From the NCBI GenBank assembly GCA_963781305.1, contig CAWAFL010000013.1, positions 434,001 through 498,000 of the forward strand: a DNA stretch of 64,000 bases, given 5' to 3'. This DNA is from DASXMT01 sp963781305 (GTDB lineage: Bacteria > Actinomycetota > Acidimicrobiia > Acidimicrobiales > RAAP-2). Numbering within the stretch: the stretch's first letter is position 1; the number at the start of each line of letters is the position of its first letter. The position numbers were made by a program, and so were the translations under genes. Below the pieces are notes generated by a model. It searched no databases. It saw nothing but the letters and a program-made list of their open reading frames with translations, and was not told the DNA's origin. Positions 35,446 to 43,394 of the stretch are shown here, piece by piece.

Positions 35446-36033
35446 ATGCGAGTAGTCGCGTACGAGTTCATGAGCCTGGACGGCGTGGTGCAGGCTCCCG
35501 GCGGTAGCGAAGAGGACACCGATGGGGGTTTTGCCCACGGCGGGTGGTCGATTCCGTACTTCGACCCCGAGGTGATGGGCACTTTCACGGGCGAAGGGAT
35601 GAGTACGGCCGAGGCCCTGTTATTCGGGCGGCGTACCTGGCAGGGAATGGCGGCGGCGTGGCCCGAGCGGGCCGGTGACCCATACGCCGACCAGATGAAC
35701 GCGATCAAGAAGTACGTGGCGTCCCACACGCTGACGCAAGAGGACCTCACGTGGAGCAATTCGACGCTCTTGTCTCAGGATCCGGTCGCCGACATTGCCG
35801 CGCTCCGCGGCCGGGACGGAGGCGACCTGCTGATCTGGGGCAGCGCGAGCCTGGTGAAGACCCTGTTCGCCGGAGGACTGGTCGACGAGCTCAACGTGAT
35901 GATCGAGCCCATCCTGCTCGGCGGGGGTAAGAGCATCTTCCCTGATGACGGAAGGGCCCGTCCGTTGCGACTCGTCAAGAGCGCCACCGCTGCCACCGGG
36001 GTGCAGATCTGCACCTACCGGCCGGAGTCATAG
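35446..36033 (+). CDS. Dihydrofolate reductase-like (RibD C-terminal domain) protein
   Basis: This 195-residue protein matches the RibD_C/dihydrofolate-reductase-like family: MRVVAYEFMSLDGVVQAPG at the start, LLFGRRTWQGMAAAWP, the nucleotide-binding GGDLLIWGSASLVKTLF and the ending VMIEPILLGGGKSIFP. Most members are NADPH-binding reductases of unknown substrate rather than true folate enzymes. ATG 35446 follows ACGGAGGGAAGA. It stands alone. Confidence 0.88.
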   Translation: MRVVAYEFMSLDGVVQAPGGSEEDTDGGFAHGGWSIPYFDPEVMGTFTGEGMSTAEALLFGRRTWQGMAAAWPERAGDPYADQMNAIKKYVASHTLTQEDLTWSNSTLLSQDPVADIAALRGRDGGDLLIWGSASLVKTLFAGGLVDELNVMIEPILLGGGKSIFPDDGRARPLRLVKSATAATGVQICTYRPES

Positions 36034-36110
36034 GATGCGGCGCGTCCCAGGTCAGTGCGGCCGGTTGTAACCAGCCAGTTGCCGTCATGCCGCGCCCTTC
36101 CGTCGTCCGC

Positions 36111-36959
36111 CTATGACCGGTGGACGGTGATGTCGCCGAAAGCGGTACGGGCGCGTACTTTCACGGTGTCCTCTCCGGATGCAGGACCCTCGTCCGCATT
36201 CAGGTCGTTCTGCACGTTGCCGTAGCTGGTGACCAGATCGAGCCAGGCGGGGACACCCTGGCGGATTCCGACGTCGACCCGGCCGTAGGCCGTGTTGACG
36301 ACTGCCGTTCCACGCGCCAGCTCGCCGAGGCGGACGTCTCCGTTGGCCGTCTTGGCCTCGACCCCGGCCTCCACCCGGTCGACGGCGATCGTGCCGTTCG
36401 CCGCATTGACCCGAAGGTCGCCGGTGACATCGCCGATCCGCGTGTCTCCGTTGGAGTTCTTGATCACCGCAGCGCCCTCGATGCTGCCGATCCTCAAGGC
36501 ACCCGAGGACGTGGTGATCTCGGCTCGGCCGACTGCATGCTCCACCGAGATGTCACCGCTACCGGTGCGCAGCTCCACGGCGCCTGCCTGCTCGAGTCGG
36601 ATGTCACCGACGCCGGTCTTGTACCGGCACTCGCCGAGGCGACCCGTGCTGCGCAGCGCTGTTATCCCTCCCTCGCCGTGGACGTCCGACCCGGCGGGCA
36701 GGTCGATCCGCACATCGATGGATTCGTGCCCCGCTTTGAAGGTGTACTGCTTCCATGCCTTCGTTGCCTTGATGATCAGCTTGCCGTCTATGTATTCGAC
36801 GCGGGTTCGCTCGGCGGCAGCCACGTCTCCCCGCTTGGCGGGATCGCTGGGCCGCACCTCGACGACGGTGTCGGTGCGATCACCGGCCACCAGCTCGATG
36901 TCACTGATGCCGAGCTCGATGGTGACGGCGATGGGTGAGGGGGTGGTGAAGGTAGGCAT
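36111..36959 (-). CDS. DUF4097 beta-helix protein
   Basis: The 282-residue protein is built from DUF4097 beta strands whose repeating unit resembles GDVRLGELARGTAVVNTAYG, STGRLGECRYKTGVGDIRL and SGDISVEHAVGRAEITTSSG, a right-handed beta-helix-like stack. It has no signal peptide, so it is likely cytosolic or attached to an unknown partner. It is preceded on the same strand, 77 bases upstream, by the ribbon-helix-helix gene at 37037, a pairing seen in many Actinobacteria. The start is ATG 36959 with AAAGGACC upstream. No molecular function is established. Confidence 0.85.
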   Translation of the reverse strand: MPTFTTPSPIAVTIELGISDIELVAGDRTDTVVEVRPSDPAKRGDVAAAERTRVEYIDGKLIIKATKAWKQYTFKAGHESIDVRIDLPAGSDVHGEGGITALRSTGRLGECRYKTGVGDIRLEQAGAVELRTGSGDISVEHAVGRAEITTSSGALRIGSIEGAAVIKNSNGDTRIGDVTGDLRVNAANGTIAVDRVEAGVEAKTANGDVRLGELARGTAVVNTAYGRVDVGIRQGVPAWLDLVTSYGNVQNDLNADEGPASGEDTVKVRARTAFGDITVHRS

Positions 36960-37036
36960 GATGGTCCTTTGGTGAGTGAGCGGGGTCTGCCCGCTGTTGA
37001 CAGTGGTGGTACGAGAAATCCGTGGGTTGCGCTCGG

Positions 37037-37591
37037 TTAGCGGGCCCAACCCGTGTAGCGCTGAGCGCCGTGCGGGGACCGCCGCTCGCGTCGAGCGTCG
37101 GTGCTGGTTCGTTCCAACGCGGCGCCAGCCGCTCGCACGAGCCACGCGTTGACCGAGAGCCCTTCGCCGCTCGCCGCCTGCTCGATCCGGGCCTTGAGGT
37201 TGTCGGGCATACGAAGGTTGATCCGCGACATCGTGCTCTCGTCACCTTCAGCCGACGGGGGAAAGGTGACACCGGGCTCCGACGCCCCCCGCTGGTCCGA
37301 CATCGCCTCATCGGCGCCGGCGGCCGGACTGTCGTCCGCGGTGTCGACCGGCGGTGGCGTCACCACCAGCTCGAGGTCCCGACCGCGCAGGCGCAACTCC
37401 ACCGAGCCCGGTGCGAGCTCGGTGGTGATCTCCTCGGCTGCCACCGCCAGCACGTCCTGGAACGCCAGCCGAAGCGCGGCGTCCAGTGGCGCGACGAGCC
37501 GTCCGGCCAGGGTGCGAGCGTCATCGCCGCCGGCCTCGGCAGTATCCACGAGTTGCCGCTGGATCTTCTCGACGTAGGGCCCCAGTTCCAT
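37037..37591 (-). CDS. HicB/Arc-like ribbon-helix-helix protein
   Basis: The 184-residue protein has an N-terminal alpha/beta part (about 1-75: ELGPYVEKIQRQLVDTAE, EITTELAPGSVELRLRGRDL), an acidic/Pro-rich linker and a C-terminal ribbon-helix-helix motif. That motif (SRINLRMPDNLKARIEQAAS, then GLSVNAWLVRAAGAAL) is like the HicB/Arc DNA-binding family. It is probably a transcription factor for the operon with the DUF4097 gene. It is annotated in relatives as HicB-like, but no HicA toxin is adjacent, so I do not call a toxin-antitoxin pair. ATG 37591 starts it. Low-complexity Ala/Glu composition adds some uncertainty. Confidence 0.75.
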   Translation of the reverse strand: MELGPYVEKIQRQLVDTAEAGGDDARTLAGRLVAPLDAALRLAFQDVLAVAAEEITTELAPGSVELRLRGRDLELVVTPPPVDTADDSPAAGADEAMSDQRGASEPGVTFPPSAEGDESTMSRINLRMPDNLKARIEQAASGEGLSVNAWLVRAAGAALERTSTDARRERRSPHGAQRYTGWAR

Positions 37592-37749
37592 GGCACCACT
37601 ATGGCACCATCAGTGTGCCAACGCAAGCCCTCAAGTGAGCCAAAGTGGCATCTTTGCGGACCAACTGGTTGCCAGGGTGTGCCTTTCCAGGCCCACGAGG
37701 AAGCTCGAACACGAGCCTGGGCGCGCCTCAGATCACGTCAAGAACCACG

Positions 37750-38643
37750 TCAACCGAGGGACGCTCGAGTCTGTGCGCGTCCGCGGGTTGCACCCTGTTC
37801 TCCTTGGAGCCACATGGCGATGTTGTGGACGTAGTCCTTGAAGGCTCGTAGGTGAGTCGGGTCCTGCTTGATCTCGTCGCCAGGTGGCTCGGTGACAAAC
37901 GAGGGGGCGCCGCGGTCAACGTCCCAGTTCATGTCGGCGAAGTGATGGAACGTCGATTCAGCTACGGCGCGACCCATCGGTCTCCCACCGGGGGTCTGCT
38001 CGCCGTCGAGGCAGATAGCGAGGTTGAAGTGCCTAGCGGTCACGGTGCTCCGACCGCGGGCGACGCTCCGGGCGAAGGGGTGTTCGGAGGGGGCCGACAC
38101 CGCTCCCTCGTGCGGGTGCGCCGGGAACCACTCGATCTGGCCGCTCGGCGTGGCCGATGTGCGGAGCAGCTCGTGTACCGGCCCGTCTGCCAACACCGGC
38201 TGGTAGTCGCCGTTGGAGCCGGAGTGGTAGTTGGGCCACGAGATATCGCGGTTGTCCTGATCGTCGCGCCGTGCGTCGGGCTCAGGGTTGCGGTTGTGAA
38301 AGTGATTGACCTGGCCGATGGAACCCAAGCGCATGAGGCAAGAGCCCAGATCCTGATGGTCCCGTGCCGTAAGGACGCCACCCCCACTCTCCCGGAAGCG
38401 CATGATTCCCGATGCGTCATCGGGACCGAGCCCATCGCCAGTATCGACGGCGATGAGCCACAGCTGGTCGTAGCCCTGCGTATCGAGGGCACTCAAGACC
38501 GGGTCCTCACGGCCCTCATCCCGGTTGCGAGCCGTCACCTCGTGTCCGGCACTCCGCAGCTCGTCAGCTAGAAGCGAGAAGCGGTCGACGTTCCAGTCAT
38601 CGGGAACGTCGACGATGGTGGTCTGAAGCAGGATCCTGGCCAT
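37750..38643 (-). CDS. Hypothetical class I glutamine amidotransferase-like (ThuA-type) protein
   Basis: The 297-residue protein begins ARILLQTTIVDVPDDWNVDRF and contains a Rossmann-like LWLIAVDTGDGLGPDDASGI, then GGGVLTARDHQDLGSCLMRLG, a Trp-rich ISWPNYHSGSNGDYQPV and WFPAHPHEGAV. It ends with ESTFHHFADMNWD and a helical tail. The pattern resembles a conserved actinobacterial family of ThuA/glutamine-amidotransferase-like proteins without known activity; no catalytic Cys-His-Glu triad can be asserted by eye. Start ATG 38643. It is about 160 bases from the SnoaL-like gene on the same strand. Confidence 0.65.
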   Translation of the reverse strand: MARILLQTTIVDVPDDWNVDRFSLLADELRSAGHEVTARNRDEGREDPVLSALDTQGYDQLWLIAVDTGDGLGPDDASGIMRFRESGGGVLTARDHQDLGSCLMRLGSIGQVNHFHNRNPEPDARRDDQDNRDISWPNYHSGSNGDYQPVLADGPVHELLRTSATPSGQIEWFPAHPHEGAVSAPSEHPFARSVARGRSTVTARHFNLAICLDGEQTPGGRPMGRAVAESTFHHFADMNWDVDRGAPSFVTEPPGDEIKQDPTHLRAFKDYVHNIAMWLQGEQGATRGRAQTRASLG

Positions 38644-38803
38644 GTGCGTGTTCACCCCTAATGCCTGCGGAAGGGCTCCGACCTGGCTCGACTGCCATCG
38701 TGGGGCCGTCGTAGCCCAACGCTACGTCCGACCGCCTTGGCGGACATCCCGCGAGTACGTAGACCTGTGCCCGAATCCCGCGCCAGGGGACCTCCGGCCT
38801 CCA

Positions 38804-39208
38804 TCACCGTGCCTGCTCGGCGAGCTGCCTTCCCATCAGCTCGATGAGCTTCTCGAGGCCCCTGAAGGGACGGACCATCACGGTGAACTCGACCAGCCGG
38901 TCCTCGTCGTTCCATCGCAACATGTCGATCCCCTGCACGAACGTTCCGGCCAGCTCGGCCTCGAATTCCAGCACTGCACTGCGATCGCTATACCACTCCT
39001 CGACATAGCGCAGCGTGGGCCCGAGGACGACCATGGCCGCCGCCAGGTACACGGCGGTCAGCTCCTTTCCCTCCTGGGGTGTGTAGACCGCAGGCGAGCA
39101 GAAGACGACATCCTCCGCCAGCAGGTCAGCGAGTCGGGTCGGATCGCGCGAATCGGCCACTGCGTGCCACCCGGCGACGGCAGGCGGTCTCGACCCGTTT
39201 GACTCCAC
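38804..39208 (-). CDS. SnoaL-like (NTF2-fold) protein
   Basis: This 134-residue protein has the NTF2-like start AVADSRDPTRLADLLAEDVVFCSPAVYTP and a curved sheet ending RLVEFTVMVRPFRGLEKL, as in SnoaL_2-type members. GTG 39208 is the likely start. The protein probably binds a hydrophobic small molecule; function unknown. The stop is near 38804, with the ThuA-like gene downstream on the same strand. It is one of several NTF2-fold modules in the window (also 23298 and the ankyrin protein's tail). Confidence 0.82.
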   Translation of the reverse strand: MESNGSRPPAVAGWHAVADSRDPTRLADLLAEDVVFCSPAVYTPQEGKELTAVYLAAAMVVLGPTLRYVEEWYSDRSAVLEFEAELAGTFVQGIDMLRWNDEDRLVEFTVMVRPFRGLEKLIELMGRQLAEQAR

Positions 39209-39573
39209 GGGCCAACCGTAGCGTCGTGGTCGATCGCGGACCCGGCCACGCCGCGTTGGGCAACCGGCGCCGGGGATTGCTCGACCGCCCACGTATCCTC
39301 ATCCACGACCGAGCGTCTCCGGTCCCTGTCGACGCCGGTGCGGTGTCCCGAAATCCATCTGACCTGGAGGTTCATCGAGACAAGGCAATTGGGGAACGGG
39401 CAAAGACCCTGCCTCCACGCCAACCCGGTGGGCATGCCAACCCCCGTAGTCTTTGGGAGGTCCTCGGGCTGCTGACGGCGCAGACGTCCAGGTTGCGGCG
39501 GCCCGGGACGAAATGATGTTCTTGACCTGTGCGAGGTGCCCCTCGTGCGTTCTCAACTCGAAGCGGAGTACTG
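39209..39573. other. Gene-free region upstream of isocitrate dehydrogenase
   Basis: This 365-base gap separates the leftward SnoaL gene and the rightward isocitrate dehydrogenase gene. The sequence is of mixed composition. I see no clear promoter pair, repeat or terminator; GGAG in GCGGAGTACTG (39563-39573) is the ribosome-binding site for the GTG at 39574. Confidence 0.45.
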
Positions 39574-41797
39574 GTGACTGACTCGACCATCATCTATACG
39601 CATACCGACGAGGCGCCGGCTCTGGCTACCTATTCGTTCCTGCCGGTGGTCCAGGCGTACGCCTCGACCGCAGGTGTCACCGTGGAGACCCGCGACATCT
39701 CCCTGGCCGGGCGCATCCTGGCCCACTTCCCCGATCGCCTCGAGGCGGGCCAGCGGGTCGACGACGCCCTGGCCGAGCTCGGGGACCTGGCCAAGACCCC
39801 CGAGGCCAACATCATCAAGCTGCCCAACATCTCGGCCTCCATCCCGCAGCTGAAGGCAGCGATCGCCGAGCTGCAGCACCACGGCTACGCGCTGCCCGAC
39901 TACCCGGACGACCCGAAGACCGACGAGGACCGGGAGGTCCGGGCCCGCTACGACAAGGTGATGGGCAGCGCGGTCAACCCGGTTCTGCGCCAGGGCAACT
40001 CGGATCGGCGGGCGCCCGCCTCGGTCAAGAACTACGCCAAGGCGCACCCGCACCGGATGGGGGCATGGTCGCCCGACTCGAAGACGAACGTCGCCCACAT
40101 GGAGGCAGGCGACTTCCGCTCCACCGAGCAGTCAGCGGTCATCACCGAGGCCGGCTCGCTGCGCATCGAGCTGGTCGAGCGCCGACGGCAGTACGACGGT
40201 TCTCCGCCAGTCGGTGCCCGTGCTGGCCGGGGAGGTGGTGGACGCCTCGGTCATGCGTGCGGCGGCGCTGGACGAGTTCCTGGCATCAGCAGATCGCCCG
40301 GGCCAAGGCCGAGGGCGTGCTGTTCTCGGTGCACCTCAAGGCCACGATGATGAAGATCTCGGACCCGATCATCTTCGGCCATGCGGTGCGGGCCTTCTTC
40401 CCGAAGACGTTCGCCCGATTACGGTGCGACGCTGGCCGCAGCCGGGCTCAGCCCCAACGACGGGCTCGGCGCCATCTTCAAGGGCCTGGACTCGTTGCCT
40501 GAGGGCGAGGAGATCAGGGCCTCCTTCGACGCCGAGCTGGCCGCCGGTCCCGCCCTGGCCATGGTCGACTCCGACCGCGGCATCACCAACCTGCACGTTC
40601 CCAGCGACGTCATCGTCGACGCGTCCATGCCGGCCATGATCCGGACCTCCGGCCACATGTGGGGCCCGGACGGCGAAGGAGGACGACACCCTCGCCGTCA
40701 TCCCCGACAGCAGCTACGCCGGCGTCTACCAGGTCGTCATCGACGACTGCCGCGCCCACGGCGCCTACGACCCGGCCACCATGGGTTCGGTGCCGAACGT
40801 CGGCCTGATGGCCCAGGCGGCCGAGGAGTACGGCAGCCACGACAAGACCTTCGAGATCCCCGCCGAAGGCACCGTCCGGGTCGTCGACCAGGCGGGTGCC
40901 ACGGTACTGGAGCAGCCGGTGGCCGCCGGCGACGTGTTCCGTATGTGCCAGACCAAGGATGTGCCCATCCGGGACTGGGTCAAGCTCGCGGTCAAGCGGG
41001 CCCGTGCCACCGGCGACCCGGCGGTGTTCTGGCTCGACGAGGATCGGGCTCACGACGCCAACCTGATCGCCAAGGTCCAGACCTACCTGCCCGAGCACGA
41101 CACCGAGGGGCTGCAGATCGAGATCATGCCGCCGGAGCAGGCGACCGCGTTCTCCCTGGAGCGCATCCGCCGCGGCGAGGACACCATCTCGGTGACCGGG
41201 AACGTCCTCCGCGACTACCTGACCGATCTCTTCCCAATCCTGGAACTCGGCACCAGCGCCAAAATGCTCTCCGTCGTCCCGCTGATCAGCGGCGGTGGCC
41301 TGTTCGAGACGGGAGCCGGAGGCTCAGCGCCCAAGCACGTCCAGCAGCTGCTCAAGGAGAATTACCTGCGCTGGGACAGCCTGGGCGAATTCCTCGCCCT
41401 GGCTGTCAGCTTCGAGCAGCTGGCGCAGAGCACGGGCAACCGTCGGGCCCAGGTCCTGGCCGACACACTCGATCGGGCTACCGGCACCTTCCTCAACGAG
41501 GACAAGTCGCCGACTCGCCACCTGGGCGGCATCGACAATCGAGGCAGCCATTTCTACTTGTCGCTCTATTGGGCACAGGAGCTGGCCAGGCAGGCCGACG
41601 ACCCCCAGCTGGCCGAGGCGTTCGCCGCACTGGCCAAGATCTTGTCCGAACAGGAGCAGGCCATCGTCGACGAGCTGATCGCCGTGCAGGGCTCGCCGGT
41701 CGACATCGGTGGCTACTACCAGCCAGACCCTGCGCTGGCCGCAGCGGTCATGCGACCTTCCTCCATCTTCAACGAGGCCATCGCCACGCTCAGCTGA
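39574..41797 (+). pseudogene. icd: Monomeric NADP isocitrate dehydrogenase, broken by four +1 frameshifts
   Basis: The encoded protein matches the monomeric isocitrate dehydrogenase (TCA cycle, isocitrate to 2-oxoglutarate and CO2 with NADP) at the N-terminus (DSTIIYTHTDEAPALATYSF) and from 40679 to 41797 (SSYAGVYQVVIDDCRAHGAY onward). Between them the frame changes four times, each explained by one extra base: G at 40177, G at 40283, C at 40416, G at 40678. Removing them gives 2220 bases, a 739-residue protein, the expected family length. Segments such as QQIARAKAEGVLFSVHLK and YGATLAAAGLSPNDGLGAIF then join smoothly. As read, the gene cannot make the enzyme. Start GTG 39574. Sequence errors or fresh decay are both possible. 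Confidence 0.9.
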
Positions 41798-41936
41798 GCT
41801 GATCGCTGCCTCGACCCCCACGGGCAGCGGCAACCTGACTACAGTGTCGGCTACGGCGGGCCTGGGGGGCCGCTCCGGGTCCGGTGGTCAGTGTTCTGGT
41901 CGCCAGATGTGGCGCCGGTTAAGCAAGGGGGGAATT

Positions 41937-43325
41937 ATGATGCGATGGTTCAGGAGGTCTCCGGCAGTCAGTGTGCTGCTGGCCCTCGCAATGCTCGGTT
42001 CGACGGCCATGGTCACGACTGTTGCCAGTGGAAGCGCGGCAGCAGCAGCGACGGTCACCAAGTTCGGCAACCTGCCGACACCGTGCGGTCCGGGAAGCGC
42101 CAAGGGTGCGACAGACCAGGGTGTGACCGACACCTCTATCCACATCGCCTACGGCGACGATCGGGGCTACTCGGGGAGCCCGGGCCTCGACCAGGAGATG
42201 GGCAACGCGGTCCGGTCCTTCATTAGCTGGTGCAACTCCCAGGGAGGCATCAACGGGCGCAAGGTGGTGGGCGACTACTACGACGCCGCCGTCCTCAACG
42301 CCAACACGGTCATGACCCAAGCCTGCAAGACCGACTTCATGATGGTGGGCGAGGGCTTCGCCCTCGACCAGTCGGCCGAGCAGACGAGGCTCGGCTGCAA
42401 CCTCGTCCAGGTGCCCGGCTTCGCCGTGGGATCGGACGTCGCCAACGCCTACGAGTCCTACCAGCCGACCCCGAACCCGGTGAACATGAGTCCGGTCTCG
42501 TCGGCCTACCAGGTCAAGGCGTTGTTCCCTTCCAAGGTGCTCAAGGTCGGCGAGTACTCCGAGAACCTCTCCCCGGTGGAGGTGTCGATGGCCAAGGCCA
42601 AGCAGGCCTTCCAGCAGACGGGGTGGAAGTACCTCAACTGCCCGTTCCAGATCCAGTACACCGGCGAGCCCGACTACACGCCCTTCGCCCAGAAGCTCCA
42701 GAGCTGCGGCGCCCAGGTCGTCTACACCGACGTCTCGCCCAGCCCTGAGCTCTACGGCATACTGCAGGCCGACAACCAGCTGGGTTACAACCCGATCTGG
42801 GTGGGCGACACCAACCTGTACTCGCCCCAGTTCGCCGCATGGAACACGAGCGGTCTGGCCAACAACTTCTACGTCCGCTCCGCCTACGCGCCGCTGAACG
42901 CGGCCAACGTGGTCCCGGCGATAAAGCAGTACCTGAACATCGTGAAGGCGTCCGGACCCACCAACCAGCTCGGCGAGCAGGCGGCGTCGGCATTCCTCCT
43001 GTGGGCGACCGAGGCCAAGGCCTGCGGGTCCACACTGACCCGGCAGTGCATGGTCAACAACCTGTCCAAGGTAACGGCCTGGACCGGTGGTGGTCTGTCC
43101 GCCCCGGGTGATGTGAGCAAGAACACACCGCCGCAGTGCGGCGTGCTCCTTCGCCTTCAGAACACCAAGTACGTGCAGGTGGTGCCGAAGAAGCTGGGGA
43201 CCTACCAGTGCTCGTCCAAGTTCGTGGTGCCCAACACGGGGGCAGCCGTCCTCGGGACCACCCTGAACGCAGACAACAAATCGACCAAGTACGTCACCCC
43301 GTCGGTGATCAAACCGCAGTCCTAA
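41937..43325 (+). CDS. ABC importer substrate-binding protein (branched-chain amino-acid type)
   Basis: This 462-residue exported protein has a signal peptide (MMRWFRRSPAVSVLLALAML, cut after an Ala-rich GSAAAAAT stretch) and a Peripla_BP_6-type binding fold (SIHIAYGDDRGYSG, NQLGYNPIWVGDTNL). No lipobox cysteine is seen at the cleavage region, so anchoring is unclear. ATG 41937 follows AAGGGGGGAATT. It begins the importer operon: fused permease, two ATPases. The ligand could be amino acids, short acids or aromatics. The high expression needed for binding proteins may be tuned by the hairpin after the stop codon. Confidence 0.9.
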   Translation: MMRWFRRSPAVSVLLALAMLGSTAMVTTVASGSAAAAATVTKFGNLPTPCGPGSAKGATDQGVTDTSIHIAYGDDRGYSGSPGLDQEMGNAVRSFISWCNSQGGINGRKVVGDYYDAAVLNANTVMTQACKTDFMMVGEGFALDQSAEQTRLGCNLVQVPGFAVGSDVANAYESYQPTPNPVNMSPVSSAYQVKALFPSKVLKVGEYSENLSPVEVSMAKAKQAFQQTGWKYLNCPFQIQYTGEPDYTPFAQKLQSCGAQVVYTDVSPSPELYGILQADNQLGYNPIWVGDTNLYSPQFAAWNTSGLANNFYVRSAYAPLNAANVVPAIKQYLNIVKASGPTNQLGEQAASAFLLWATEAKACGSTLTRQCMVNNLSKVTAWTGGGLSAPGDVSKNTPPQCGVLLRLQNTKYVQVVPKKLGTYQCSSKFVVPNTGAAVLGTTLNADNKSTKYVTPSVIKPQS

Positions 43326-43336
43326 CGCACGCCGGC

Positions 43337-43381
43337 CCTCCGTCCAGGCGCAGCCGCCCGCTCGTGGCCTGGACGGAGGGG
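43337..43381 (+). promoter_or_regulatory. 14-bp stem-loop between binding-protein and permease genes
   Basis: CCCTCCGTCCAGGC (43337-43350) and its exact complement GCCTGGACGGAGGG (43368-43381) form a 14-bp perfect stem with a 17-base loop in the 69-base gap after the binding-protein stop. No U tract follows, so it is more likely an RNA-stabilising or partial-termination element that raises binding-protein level over permease than a full terminator. Its 3' arm lies just before the permease ribosome-binding site. Confidence 0.7.
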
Positions 43382-43394
43382 TGAAGGGATCACC

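Noticed and set aside
37037..37591. Toxin-antitoxin module at the HicB-like gene
   Set aside because: No HicA-like or other toxin gene is adjacent, and the partner is a DUF4097 protein. The homology supports only a DNA-binding domain.
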